Positions 25,346 through 34,156 are shown, numbered from the stretch's first letter. The stretch is DNA of 60,000 nucleotides from Azospirillum fermentarium (GCF_025961205.1 NZ_JAOQNH010000002.1:390001-450000); one strand, 5' to 3'. Numbers and translations: made by a program. The notes: generated by a model not told the origin, from the sequence alone.

Positions 25346-26353
25346 TCACCAGCGCCCGGCGACCACACCGTGGCAGGTGGGGCAGTGCCCATCGGTGAGC
25401 CGGATCCGCCGCAGCGCCCAGACATCCCGTTCGACGACCTCCACCCCACACCCCGGACAAAACGTGTTGCGCGCCGACGGCCCGAGAGCCCGCTCAACAT
25501 AGACATGATGGAGGCCGGCATCATGGGCTATGTCCACTGCCTGCGACAGCACGCCGGCCGGCGTCGGCTTTGCCCGCTGCATGCGGAAGTCGGGGACGAA
25601 TCGGACGAGATGCCAGGGCACGTCGCGGCCATAGGTGGCGATCAACGCGGCGAGCTGACGCTGTGCCGCTGCCGTGTCGTTGAGACCAGGAATCAGAGGC
25701 GTGCTGATCTCGACCCAGACCCCCCTTTCCAGGAAGCGGGTGATCGCCGCCAGGACGGGCGACAGGGGGGCTCCGGTCAGCGCCTCGTGCTGCCGGTCGT
25801 GCGCTGCCTTGATATCAATGTTCACGGCCGCCAGATGGGGGGCTGCGGCGTCGATTGCAGCGGCGGTGATGAAACCGTTGGATTTCCAGACGATCGCAAC
25901 GCCACGTTCGGCCGCGGCCTCGCCCAGTGCAAGGGTCAGCTCCACGGCTAAGGTCGGTTCGGTGTATGAAAAGGCAATGGCAGCCTTCGCCTCGGTGGCC
26001 GCGTCCAGAACCGCCGCCACATCGACCGGTGCTGCCGTCCAGGGCACGGAAGGTTCCCTGCCATACTGCGACAGCCGGTAGTTCTGGCAGTACAGACAGC
26101 GGAAGCTGCACCCTGGCGCCGATAGCGTCAGTACCCTGGTGCCTGGTCGGTAATGATAGAAAGGCTTGCGTTCCACCGTGTCCAAATGCTGAACCGCCGT
26201 TGCGTGGGCCAGCGTCTGCATGCCGCCGTCGCCATGGCGGCGCACGCCGCACTGGCCGACGGCGCCCGGCCCGAGTTTGCAATGGTGCGGGCACAGGGTA
26301 CAGCGCAGCTGGCCGGCGGTTGGTTCGGAAAAGGCAGCGGGGGTCCATTGCAT
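25346..26353 (-). CDS. AmmeMemoRadiSam-type radical SAM enzyme with extra zinc ribbon
   Basis: 335 residues from ATG 26353; a GTG at 26368 abuts the TPR stop and is an alternative. An N-terminal cysteine set (C18, C21, C25, C35 in RCTLCPHHCKLG and QCGVR) precedes the SAM cluster motif C82-x3-C86-x2-C89 in APGCSFRCLYCQNY. This is the layout of the pyruvate-formate-lyase-activase-like family called AmmeMemoRadiSam, whose usual partners AMMECR1 and Memo are absent here. A C-terminal CPGC...CPTC zinc ribbon looks like an addition. It could modify the 69-residue protein encoded just downstream or another island component. Confidence 0.83.
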   Translation of the reverse strand: MQWTPAAFSEPTAGQLRCTLCPHHCKLGPGAVGQCGVRRHGDGGMQTLAHATAVQHLDTVERKPFYHYRPGTRVLTLSAPGCSFRCLYCQNYRLSQYGREPSVPWTAAPVDVAAVLDAATEAKAAIAFSYTEPTLAVELTLALGEAAAERGVAIVWKSNGFITAAAIDAAAPHLAAVNIDIKAAHDRQHEALTGAPLSPVLAAITRFLERGVWVEISTPLIPGLNDTAAAQRQLAALIATYGRDVPWHLVRFVPDFRMQRAKPTPAGVLSQAVDIAHDAGLHHVYVERALGPSARNTFCPGCGVEVVERDVWALRRIRLTDGHCPTCHGVVAGRW

Positions 26354-26368
26354 GCGCGCTTCCACCAC

Positions 26369-27019
26369 CTATGCTGCTTCCGCCGCGATGTGGCTGGCCA
26401 GAAGTGTGTCGCCGGCTTCCCGTGCCGCAGCAAGATAGGCTTCCCGAATCGACCGGCACTCGGCGGCGGGCAAGGCCAGCCGGCCGTGTGCAAGGGCCGT
26501 TTCATAGCCTTGCTGCACCAGATCGTAGCGGTTGGCTACCCGACCGTAGTCGCCCAGCAGAGCCCAAGCTTGCGCGGCCGCCGCGTCGGTGCGGTGTCTC
26601 GCATCTGTCAGGATCCGGCGCGCTTCCTGGGCCGCGGGCTGCCCAACCGTGAGGAAGGCCTTGGATGTCATGCCCGAGATCGTCAGATGGCACGCCGCAA
26701 TTCCGAGCAAGGCGCCAACCCGGTCGAAGCCACTCCACAGGAAATCATCAGCGACTGTCTCGAAGTGGGGCAGGGCCGCTGCATGGTTTCCAGACCGCAT
26801 CAGCAGCCGGGCCGCCGTCATCGGTTCACCGGCCCGCGCGAATGCTTCCGCCGCCCGTTCGGGCTGGCCGGTCTCCTGCCAGCAGGATGCGGCCTCCCCC
26901 CATTCCCGGGCGCGCTCATAGGCGACGGCGGCACGGCACAGCAATTCCCGGCGCAGCACAGCCACCTCTTCAGGGGAGGAGCACAAGCGCGCGATTGTGC
27001 CGGACGGACCCCGTTCCAC
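26369..27019 (-). CDS. TPR-like helical repeat protein
   Basis: 216 residues starting with GTG, preceded by GGGAGG at 8-nt spacing. Alanine-rich helix pairs are visible, such as RAAVAYERAREWGEAASCW and PERAAEAFARAGEPMTAA, which match TPR spacing. The last helices (AYLAAAREAGDTLLASHIAAEAA) may cap the solenoid. Such proteins act as scaffolds. Between the E1-like and radical SAM genes with almost no gaps, it may bring the enzyme and its protein substrate together. The C-terminus of the 41904-43898 protein carries a similar short repeat. Confidence 0.65.
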   Translation of the reverse strand: MERGPSGTIARLCSSPEEVAVLRRELLCRAAVAYERAREWGEAASCWQETGQPERAAEAFARAGEPMTAARLLMRSGNHAAALPHFETVADDFLWSGFDRVGALLGIAACHLTISGMTSKAFLTVGQPAAQEARRILTDARHRTDAAAAQAWALLGDYGRVANRYDLVQQGYETALAHGRLALPAAECRSIREAYLAAAREAGDTLLASHIAAEAA

Positions 27020-27036
27020 CTTGCATGCCTCCCTTC

Positions 27037-28191
27037 TTATCCGTCCAGATCGCCGCCCAACTCATAAAAGCTCAGCGATGGGCCGGCCTGCACAGTCACC
27101 ACTTCGCCGGGCGGTACCCCCAGGGCGGCGAGCGGACGGCCGCGGAGCGCGTCGTCATGACCGACCGAACGCACTGTTTCCGGCACCCGTGCGCCGCCAC
27201 AGCGCGAACAGCGGGCGGCGCTTTCGGGAAACGCGCTCAACAGTTGGCCGACCGCTTCGCCGTCGTGGCAGCGCGGGCAGGTGAGACGCACCAGAAAGTC
27301 ACGGCCCAGAAGGACTTCACCTGGGTAACCCGATGGTTCTGCCTTTTGCCCGATGCCAGCAATGTCGAGCAGGTCAGCGGGTGTCAGCGTTGCCGCGCGG
27401 TGCGGCAGTGTGACCACCGGCTCAAGGGGCTTGTGTGGCGCCCGGCAATCCGCGGTGCGTTCCAGGAGCGAGCGATGCAGGGTTCCCGCCGCTCCGTTGT
27501 AAACGATCGCTTCGCCGGCGTTGACCGGCTGCCTGCACAGAAATTTCAGCGCCTCGTGCGCCATCAACCCGGCAACCACTGCGGTGGTGGTGACCAAGGT
27601 TGCGGCCGGGAAGGCGGCCTCTGCCGCGTCCGCCCGGAAACCGGTGCAGGAGCGGCGCTCGGTGGCGCGTGCGCGGTCGATGTCGTCGAGCAGGCAGCTG
27701 AAGCAGCTTCCCGGCCCCGCCATGAACCAGCGGCACTCTCCCCCCAGGGCCCAGGTGCCACCGTCCAGGTGCGGAATTCCCGCCAGCGCGCACAGCGCGC
27801 CGAGATGGGCACGGGCAGCAAGGTTGTCGAGGCAGCCAATGGCAAGCGTGGCATGCCGGAGCCGCCCCAATCCGACATCGCGGAACAGATCGCCAACAAT
27901 GCTCGTAACCCGCGTTTCAGCATTCAGCCGCGCGAGGCCATTTGCCGCCGCCTCGGCTTTTGGCCGTCCGATGTCGGCCTCTGAAAAGAGCGCGGTGCGG
28001 CTGAGGTTTGAGCGCTCGACCTGATCCATGTCGATGACCACCAGGTGGCCGATGCCGAGCAGCGCCAGATTCTTGAGCACCTCGTTCCCAAGCGCGCCAG
28101 CGCCGGCGACGACCACCGTGGCTGCGCGCAGCCGGTCCTGCTCCAGCCATGTGATCAGGCGCTGGCGTGCATAACGGTCATCGGCCATCAT
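27037..28191 (-). CDS. E1-like/ThiF-family adenylating enzyme
   Basis: 384 residues from ATG 28191 (GAGGA 6 nt upstream), overlapping the RING gene by 14 bp. The Rossmann ATP site reads VVVAGAGALGNEVLKNLALLG (residues about 27-47, GxGxxG), followed by VIDMDQVERSNLSR and the catalytic-loop region RPKAEAAANGLARLN. A CFSC pair and the C-terminal CPRC...CSRC pair suggest bound zinc, as in MoeB/ThiF. These enzymes adenylate the C-terminal glycine of ubiquitin-like proteins; in RiPP loci they adenylate peptide ends. The RING, E2 and JAB neighbours favour a ubiquitin-like cascade. The C-terminal domain of about 80 residues is longer than in ThiF. Confidence 0.85.
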   Translation of the reverse strand: MMADDRYARQRLITWLEQDRLRAATVVVAGAGALGNEVLKNLALLGIGHLVVIDMDQVERSNLSRTALFSEADIGRPKAEAAANGLARLNAETRVTSIVGDLFRDVGLGRLRHATLAIGCLDNLAARAHLGALCALAGIPHLDGGTWALGGECRWFMAGPGSCFSCLLDDIDRARATERRSCTGFRADAAEAAFPAATLVTTTAVVAGLMAHEALKFLCRQPVNAGEAIVYNGAAGTLHRSLLERTADCRAPHKPLEPVVTLPHRAATLTPADLLDIAGIGQKAEPSGYPGEVLLGRDFLVRLTCPRCHDGEAVGQLLSAFPESAARCSRCGGARVPETVRSVGHDDALRGRPLAALGVPPGEVVTVQAGPSLSFYELGGDLDG

Positions 28192-28900
28192 GCCCGTCCT
28201 CGGCATAGGAATGGCCGGTGATCGGGCAATGCGACTTGCCATGCCGCCCGTTCCATTCGTTCCAGCAGGTGCGCTTCAACGTCACGTCCTGATGGAAATA
28301 CACCCCGCACGACCGCGCACAGGCGACAACATGGTCGCCCGGCCGAATGTCGAACCGGCACCAGGGACATTTGCGCCCAATGATCGGCGAGTCCGGCGAG
28401 ACCCGCACCAGGTCGTAGTCACCAAAGGGCTTCCAGATGGACTGCAATCCCGCCATGAACTGCGGCGTCAGCGCGGCGGGCGGCCGTTCAGGGCCCCTGG
28501 GCGTTTCCGGCCCGGCGTCGGCCGACGACGTTTCCGAAGGCCGGAACGTGCAGGCCGGGATCGTTTCCTCGTTGAAGTGATCGTAACGCTCCTCCCGGCA
28601 CTGCCGATGGCCCTGGAACCATGCCGACCAGCATTGCAGCCCGAAGCGCTCGTCATCGTGATAGGCGCTGCCGCAGTCGGGGCAGACCCGCACCCGGTCA
28701 CCTTCCCGGAACATGTGATGGCAATGGCAACAGGTACCGGCATACCACTCCGAATGCGTGGTGGTTACCCGCAGCGCCAGCGCGGGCAGGTTCGCGTTGC
28801 GCGGGTCGCCGGTTGCGGCGATGCCGTGGTCGACCTCCACGCGAAGGATTTTTGATAGGCCGATCAGACCTCTGCGGCTTGCGCCAGCCGTCGGGTTCAT
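28178..28900 (-). CDS. Double Prok-RING/treble-clef zinc protein, E3-like
   Basis: 240 residues from ATG 28900. Two binuclear zinc modules are visible. The first, at about 57-95, has CCHCHHMF, VCPDCGSAYH and QCW. The second, at about 185-235, has KCPWCRFDIRPGD, ACARSCGVYFH, TCWNEWNG and HCPITGH. The spacing fits the prokaryotic RING family, members of which sit beside E1/E2/JAB genes and may act as E3-like ligases or adaptors. It is first in its operon, divergent from the TIR gene. The ligase function is inference from neighbours and fold. The linker of about 85 residues between the modules is proline-rich in part. Confidence 0.75.
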   Translation of the reverse strand: MNPTAGASRRGLIGLSKILRVEVDHGIAATGDPRNANLPALALRVTTTHSEWYAGTCCHCHHMFREGDRVRVCPDCGSAYHDDERFGLQCWSAWFQGHRQCREERYDHFNEETIPACTFRPSETSSADAGPETPRGPERPPAALTPQFMAGLQSIWKPFGDYDLVRVSPDSPIIGRKCPWCRFDIRPGDHVVACARSCGVYFHQDVTLKRTCWNEWNGRHGKSHCPITGHSYAEDGHDGR

Positions 28901-28978
28901 CGTGTCGTCCCGCTCGGGGAAATGATGGGGCGGTATGCTAGTCCTGTGCGCCACGCTCTGTCCACAGCAATGTCCTGA

Positions 28979-28992
28979 AATACTATAGTATT
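28979..28992. promoter_or_regulatory. 14-bp perfect palindrome in the RING/TIR divergent promoter
   Basis: AATACTATAGTATT lies in the 234-bp AT-rich gap between the two divergent operons. It is a plausible operator. A matching ATACT-N2-AGTAT dyad occurs upstream of the chaperone operon at 50590-50601. Confidence 0.5.
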
Positions 28993-29134
28993 CATAAGAA
29001 TGCATACGGAGCTCATCAAGTGATGGTGCCGATTTTTGTGGTTTTCGATTGAATCGTCATCATTATGAACTTAGAGTGTTTGGGAAATTGCAAGTCGGTT
29101 GCGGCTGGCGATCCGAAGGGGCTGTGAGATAAAA

Positions 29135-30121
29135 ATGAGCCTGCCTTCATTATTTCTTAGCTACAGCAGCAAGGATGTTCATCTCAAGAATCAGGTAGTC
29201 AGCCATTTCAGCGCCTTGAGGCGTGCCGGCATCATTGATATGTGGACCGACGATAGAATTGCCGTTGGAGATTATTGGCGACAGGAGATCGAAGAGGCCA
29301 TCGAGCGCGCCGCAGCGGCGGTTTTTCTGATAACAGCCAATTTTCTGGCATCGGATTTCATTAACGATGAAGAGGTGCCAAGACTTCTGGAACGGCAGCG
29401 GAAAAACGGTCTTGCCGTTATTCCGGTCATCGCCCGTCCTTGCGCCTTTGAACTCGTCAAGTGGCTGGACCCGGTACAGGTGAGGCCGCGCGGCTACGCC
29501 GTCTGGTCCCCAGGCAGCGATCCGGACATTGCACTGGCGAACATAACGAGGGAAATCGCCCATATTTTCAAGAATGCCGGGCATACGGATCGCCGGACGG
29601 ACCATCTCAGGATTTTCAGCGTCCGGATAAAGGCGCCGGATGGCACAATGTACGAAGCAAATGGCTCCGACGCCCTGATCGTCGGTGAAGTCTTGGATGC
29701 CTTCATCGAGAGTTGGCGATCCCCGCAGGATCAGCGGTCCAGCCCAATGCGGTTTTCCCTTCACCTTGATGCCGAGGGGGCACCCAAGCTGGACACGTCG
29801 ATCTCGTTGCGGGCTGCTGGAGTCACGGCATCCTCGACGTTGCGGTTGGACGCATCTCCGCTGGTTCGAACGGACACCGTGGGATTGACCGTGATGGTCG
29901 ATAACGACGGTCTGTATAGTGTCGCCAGTTCCCTTGATGTCACTGTCGAGGAGTTGGCATCCGATCTCCTGACAACACCGTTCACGGAACAGGACATTGT
30001 GGTCGAGCAGTTGGCTTCGGCAGCGCAGCCGGCGCGCCGGCTGACACTGGACCAAACCTTGTTCGACGCGTGCGTGAACGACCGCGCGTGCCTACGCATC
30101 CAACGCCGAGTCCACCATTGA
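29135..30121 (+). CDS. TIR-domain protein with C-terminal ubiquitin-like domains
   Basis: 328 residues. The TIR domain (about 5-145) begins SLFLSYSSKDVHLKNQ. It has the loop WTDDRIAVGDYWRQEIEEAI, and the segment LASDFINDEEVPRLLE carries the glutamate expected for NAD hydrolysis. The remaining 165 residues contain two beta-rich units, FSVRIKAPDGTMYEANG onward and VGLTVMVDNDGLYSVA onward, which I read as ubiquitin-like (beta-grasp) folds from their strand-turn-strand patterns. TIR enzymes deplete NAD or make signalling nucleotides in anti-phage responses, so this is a likely effector. It is first in the long plus-strand operon. The start at ATG 29135 aligns with the TIR boundary. Confidence 0.75.
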   Translation: MSLPSLFLSYSSKDVHLKNQVVSHFSALRRAGIIDMWTDDRIAVGDYWRQEIEEAIERAAAAVFLITANFLASDFINDEEVPRLLERQRKNGLAVIPVIARPCAFELVKWLDPVQVRPRGYAVWSPGSDPDIALANITREIAHIFKNAGHTDRRTDHLRIFSVRIKAPDGTMYEANGSDALIVGEVLDAFIESWRSPQDQRSSPMRFSLHLDAEGAPKLDTSISLRAAGVTASSTLRLDASPLVRTDTVGLTVMVDNDGLYSVASSLDVTVEELASDLLTTPFTEQDIVVEQLASAAQPARRLTLDQTLFDACVNDRACLRIQRRVHH

Positions 30122-30123
30122 TA

Positions 30124-30723
30124 ATGGCTGCAACCATGACACCTGCAACTTGCCTTGTGCTCCGCCCGCCACTTCCGCAGTCAAGCGATGGGGAACTGAA
30201 TTACAAATCCGTAACCAAAGCTCTTGAGATCGCTATACCGCAGGCGAACCTCACGCCGCTGGACGATACGCAGATTGGGGGTGAGGAGGTTCGCGATATC
30301 ACGGAGTCTCTGGTGGAAATGGTGCATCAGGCCGATATTGTCGTGGCCGACATTGGTGGTTACATGTTGAATAGTGAGGAGCTATCGCAGCTTCTTCCGA
30401 TGTATTATCTTATCGGACTCTCTCATGCGATTGGTAACAAAACGATACTTGTTGCTCGAAATCGTAAGAATATTCCAGCTATACTGCAAGGTATAAGTTT
30501 TCTCCTTGCTGATGGTATGGACTTCATTAATCTTTTTGCGGGTGTCGTGAACAGGATTTCTTCTCCCCAACAGAAGTTTACCAATCCGGTGCAAAAATAT
30601 CGCAGCCGAATCCTCCAAAAGGTGGGCGCGCCGAAACAGGCAGAAGAAGCCGGTCGGCAGGTTATGACTGACGAGCTGGGGGCAAGCGGAAAGAAGATTA
30701 TCTTTCGTCCGATCAAGAAATAG
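30124..30723 (+). CDS. Deoxyribosyltransferase/TIR-like Rossmann-fold protein
   Basis: 199 residues starting 2 bp after the TIR stop. The motif QADIVVADIGG, then MYYLIGLSHAIGNKTILVARNRKNIPAIL, matches the pattern 'ADIVIADLTG...YELGLAHALGK' of nucleoside-2-deoxyribosyltransferase-like/SLOG-related domains, which bind or process nucleotides. It may sense or make a nucleotide signal together with the TIR protein. The second half of the gene (about 30340-30600) is much more AT-rich than the first. The C-terminal 40 residues are lysine-rich and unfamiliar. Confidence 0.6.
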   Translation: MAATMTPATCLVLRPPLPQSSDGELNYKSVTKALEIAIPQANLTPLDDTQIGGEEVRDITESLVEMVHQADIVVADIGGYMLNSEELSQLLPMYYLIGLSHAIGNKTILVARNRKNIPAILQGISFLLADGMDFINLFAGVVNRISSPQQKFTNPVQKYRSRILQKVGAPKQAEEAGRQVMTDELGASGKKIIFRPIKK

Positions 30724-30830
30724 ACGCTTTATTTTTTATTGTCATGATGGAATAAATCCCGGTTTTCTGAATTATTTCGATTTAAAAGGCACGTTGCGGT
30801 CGAGAGGCGAACCCAGGAAGGAAATCAACG

Positions 30831-31757
30831 ATGACCGATAATCTCTTAATTTACTTTGAGGGTCCGAGCGGCGAGCGGTTCGATGCGGACGTTCCCTGCG
30901 ACATGCGTTTGGGTGACCTCGCCGCTGATTTCTTTGCTGACCGTCGGTGGCCGGTCAGCGACGGCAACGGACGCCGCCAGCGGGCAGTCGTCGAATTGGT
31001 CAACCCGGACAGTCCGGGACAGACGAAACGTCTGAACAGCCAGTCAACCGTTGAGGAAGCGGGCCTTAGAAGCGGCGCCACGCTGAGAATATTTCCAGAA
31101 GCGATTGCTGGTGGCGTCGAGCCATACGAACACCAGAGAGCTCTTGTTCTTGATCATAAAGAAATGGAGCATATTTCAAAAATTAATGGTCGCATATCTT
31201 TTTCAACAAATAAGGATTTTGCTCCAGATTTTTATCAAATAGAATTCCGTTATACGAGTTTTACTGAAAAATACCCTGACGAAATTGAGCCGCGCACGGC
31301 TAAGGTCCACAAGGTTGAGATCACGCTCGGGGCAGATTATCCCCAGACCGCCCCCAGGGTGCGCTGGGTGACGCCGATCTTTCATCCGAACATCGCCCAG
31401 CCCGATGGGCAGGTTTGCCTGGGCGTGCTCAACGAGCGCTACGTACCGTCGCTGGGGCTCGCCAAGCTGGTGACGATGCTCGCAGAAATGATTCAGTGGC
31501 GCAATTTCGACGCCACGAACCCCTTCAACACCGAGGCGGCGGGCTGGGTGATACAAGAGACCAGTTGGCCCCCCATTGCCGCGATCGGCGGTCATCTGCA
31601 CATCTTGCTCGAGCAGCTTCTTCCCATCACCCCGATCGACGGCCAATTGCCCATCGTGGTCCAGCGGCTTCTTGAGTGGTTGGGAAAGCACCCGATCCAC
31701 GAGCGATCCAACGTCGTTTTTCGTCCGGTAGCCCGGACGAGCGGCCCATTTGTTTGA
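30831..31757 (+). CDS. Ubiquitin-like domain fused to an E2 ubiquitin-conjugating-like enzyme
   Basis: 308 residues. Residues 1-95 form a ubiquitin-like domain (LLIYFEGPSGERFDAD..., AGLRSGATLRIFPEAIAGG) ending in Gly94-Gly95. Residues about 110-245 are an E2 fold with LGADYPQTAPRVRWVTPIFHPNI and the active cysteine C196 in DGQVCLGVL, so the catalytic HPN and Cys are kept. The C-terminal 60 residues are helical. It should accept an activated modifier from the E1 encoded in the divergent operon. GGAAGG precedes the ATG. The stretch 31125-31290 is strikingly AT-rich inside an otherwise GC-rich gene. Confidence 0.83.
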   Translation: MTDNLLIYFEGPSGERFDADVPCDMRLGDLAADFFADRRWPVSDGNGRRQRAVVELVNPDSPGQTKRLNSQSTVEEAGLRSGATLRIFPEAIAGGVEPYEHQRALVLDHKEMEHISKINGRISFSTNKDFAPDFYQIEFRYTSFTEKYPDEIEPRTAKVHKVEITLGADYPQTAPRVRWVTPIFHPNIAQPDGQVCLGVLNERYVPSLGLAKLVTMLAEMIQWRNFDATNPFNTEAAGWVIQETSWPPIAAIGGHLHILLEQLLPITPIDGQLPIVVQRLLEWLGKHPIHERSNVVFRPVARTSGPFV

Positions 31758-31771
31758 TCGGGAGGCTCTTG

Positions 31772-32956
31772 ATGAACACCGGCACCCGCTCTCTGCGCAA
31801 TTTCTGCGTCGCCGTCTACGACGCCGAAGGGAACGTCCTTCAGCACTATCTTGCACCGAACTCCCTGATCGTCCCCTTCGTCAACCGGCTGTTCGACGAA
31901 GTGCTCGACGAGCACAGCGTCACCGAACCGTTTTTCCGGCTTTACACCAAGGCCGACACCGAGTTCCTGCGCTCCCCCCGGCCGGCCGGGCTGACCTCTT
32001 TGTATGGAAGGCCGTTCGACCCCGCGGCGCAAGGGCTGCCCGAGGTGCGCCTGCTGCCCGATGCCCGGGTGCGCCATGTGGAGATCGTTCTTGGCGACCT
32101 GCAGCAGGAACTGTTCAAGGGGGCCTACACCGTCGATGACCTGTTTCTCAGTTTGGCCTACCATCTCGTGAGGAACGATCTGCTGAAGCGCCGGCCCTCG
32201 GTCAACGCCAATCTCTTCTACTACGCGCTGATCCCCAGCCCGACGCTGACGGTTACCGTGTCGAAGGCAGCGTTGCCCGATGACGCCTACGACGTGGAGG
32301 GGGTGTTTCGCCTGCCGCCGGTGCAGCGGCGGGAGTCGCGGGTGCAGTTCCGTCCCGTGCCGGAGCCGCCTTTTCCAGAGGTTCCCGCCGGCTTTCCGAT
32401 CGTTCCGACGACGCGCCGAGGCAAGGGCGACCTTGGCAAGGGGCGCGTTATCATTCCACGCTCGCTCTACGACCAGATGCATGTCGGGCTGACGCTCAGC
32501 ACCCGGAAGGAGCAGGGGGGATACGTGTTCGGAAACGTCTACCGGCAGCCCGGCAGCCCGGAGGACGAGACTTCCGATGATTTCCGCTGGGTTCTCGACG
32601 TTACCGATCTGCTGATGGCGGAAAATACGGTGGGCAGCGCCGTCAAGCTGCTGTTCACCGGCGACAGCTGGAGCAAGGTCAGCCGGCGCCGCGACAGCGA
32701 GTTCGCGGGCAAGCAGATGGCAGGCTGGTTCCACACGCACCTCTTCCCGGCGACCGAGGATTTCGGGCTGTCGCAGCTCGACCAGGATATGCACGGCTGG
32801 TACCTGCCCAAGCCGTGGCAGGTCGCCATCCTGCTCAACCTGGAAAATGATGGCCGCCGGACCGTTCGGTGTTACCAGCGCGGTCCGATGGGCGACCTCG
32901 TGGAAACGGAATTCGAGATCGCGGAGACAGCCGGGGAGCGACAGAACACGGGCTGA
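31772..32956 (+). CDS. JAB/MPN metallopeptidase with novel N-terminal domain
   Basis: 394 residues from ATG 31772 (GGGAGG upstream). The C-terminal part is a JAMM peptidase: the glutamate lies in EQGGYVFGNV and the zinc motif H-x-H-x10-S-x2-D lies in GWFHTHLFPATEDFGLSQLD. JAB enzymes remove ubiquitin-like tags or trim their C-termini to glycine. The N-terminal 215 residues (NFCVAVYDAEGNVLQHYLAP...) are not familiar and may bind the modifier or another island component. The gene lies 14 bp after the E2 gene, completing a conjugation/deconjugation pair. Confidence 0.83.
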   Translation: MNTGTRSLRNFCVAVYDAEGNVLQHYLAPNSLIVPFVNRLFDEVLDEHSVTEPFFRLYTKADTEFLRSPRPAGLTSLYGRPFDPAAQGLPEVRLLPDARVRHVEIVLGDLQQELFKGAYTVDDLFLSLAYHLVRNDLLKRRPSVNANLFYYALIPSPTLTVTVSKAALPDDAYDVEGVFRLPPVQRRESRVQFRPVPEPPFPEVPAGFPIVPTTRRGKGDLGKGRVIIPRSLYDQMHVGLTLSTRKEQGGYVFGNVYRQPGSPEDETSDDFRWVLDVTDLLMAENTVGSAVKLLFTGDSWSKVSRRRDSEFAGKQMAGWFHTHLFPATEDFGLSQLDQDMHGWYLPKPWQVAILLNLENDGRRTVRCYQRGPMGDLVETEFEIAETAGERQNTG

Positions 32957-33004
32957 GAGCAGACCCAGCCCATCCGTTTCAAAAACCTGCCGTCAGGGGC
33001 GCCG

Positions 33005-34156
33005 ATGGCCATCGTCTTCCGAAAAGTCTCCTCATCGGGTTCAGATCCCGCACTGGCGGTGCCGACGAGGGAACCGTGCGACGACCGGCGTGCGTGCGAG
33101 CGGGTGCTTCTTGATTTTCTCTGGTCCTTGCGTATGGGGGAGGCCGAGACGGGGGCGATTTTGTGGCCCTCTTCCGCGGTGCTCGCGTCGCTGGCTGCGG
33201 CGCCGCCGGCGTCTCTGATCGACGTGTTCGGTCTGTGCCTTGATGATTTGCTCGGCGAGATCGGCCCGAACGGCGGAGACTGGCGCCGCCTTACCCTGAC
33301 CTCGGCGGTTTTCGGCATGGCGCTTGCGGCATACAACGCGCTGTGCGATCGGTCGCCGGAGGATGATATCGCCATCAGCGATACTCTTACCCTGGTCTAC
33401 TCCCTGCCTCCCGCGATGTCGGTTGCCGATGCCCTAGGCTATCATGCGGTGCTCCGCCATGTCGTCAATCGCATCGATGGCGCCGCTCCGCATCGGGACG
33501 CCATCCTCCGCCCACTCGTCGATCTCTGCCCGCTGACCACCATCCTCGCGCTGGATCGGATCGCCCCCGCCCCGCTGGCTGGTCTTGCGGCTGAACTTCT
33601 GCCGGGGTGGACAATCGAACCGGTGGCGCGGTCGCCCTGGACGTCCGCCGACATCTGGCTCGACGCGGTGGGTGCGCTTGCCGACGCTCCGTTCATCGGC
33701 CGCTGCGTGCGGCGATGCTGGCTTGCTCTGCCCCGCAGTGCTGTGGCGTGCCGGAATCTGGGCCTCGTGCTGGAAGCTCTGCGGCAGCACGGACGCCACA
33801 GGGAATTCCTGTATGCGTTTTACGAAGCCTACGAATACTTTCATGCAATTCGCCCGGCCAGTGACCCGTCGCGGCGGCACTGGGCTGTGCTCGACGATGT
33901 TGCGCGTCTGCTTGCGGCGGCAGACACATCGGCCCCGCACCGTGCGCTTCGGTTGCAGCAGCGTGCCAGGAGCCGGTTCCTCTTCTTTCACCCGCTGCTT
34001 CAGTTGATCATCAGCGAAAGAGGAATTCCGAGCACGTTGAATCATTTGCGGGATCTGCCCATCGCCGCCGCACATTACATAGACCTTACCGCCGCCACGT
34101 CCCGCCCGGCACGGATGGATATGTCCGACATCGAATTCGGGGAAGACGCGCCATGA
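33005..34156 (+). CDS. Helical protein of unknown function in the ternary-system operon
   Basis: 383 residues, mostly helical and rich in alanine and leucine. I recognise no catalytic motif or membrane segment. Segments such as SAVFGMALAAYNALCD and VARLLAAADTSAPHRALRLQQRA suggest a helical-repeat scaffold. Its stop overlaps the start of the AAA ATPase gene (ATGA), so the two are probably made in equal amounts and interact. It may be one of the accessory domains found only with FtsH/MoxR/vWA ternary systems, but I cannot assign it. Confidence 0.6.
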   Translation: MAIVFRKVSSSGSDPALAVPTREPCDDRRACERVLLDFLWSLRMGEAETGAILWPSSAVLASLAAAPPASLIDVFGLCLDDLLGEIGPNGGDWRRLTLTSAVFGMALAAYNALCDRSPEDDIAISDTLTLVYSLPPAMSVADALGYHAVLRHVVNRIDGAAPHRDAILRPLVDLCPLTTILALDRIAPAPLAGLAAELLPGWTIEPVARSPWTSADIWLDAVGALADAPFIGRCVRRCWLALPRSAVACRNLGLVLEALRQHGRHREFLYAFYEAYEYFHAIRPASDPSRRHWAVLDDVARLLAAADTSAPHRALRLQQRARSRFLFFHPLLQLIISERGIPSTLNHLRDLPIAAAHYIDLTAATSRPARMDMSDIEFGEDAP

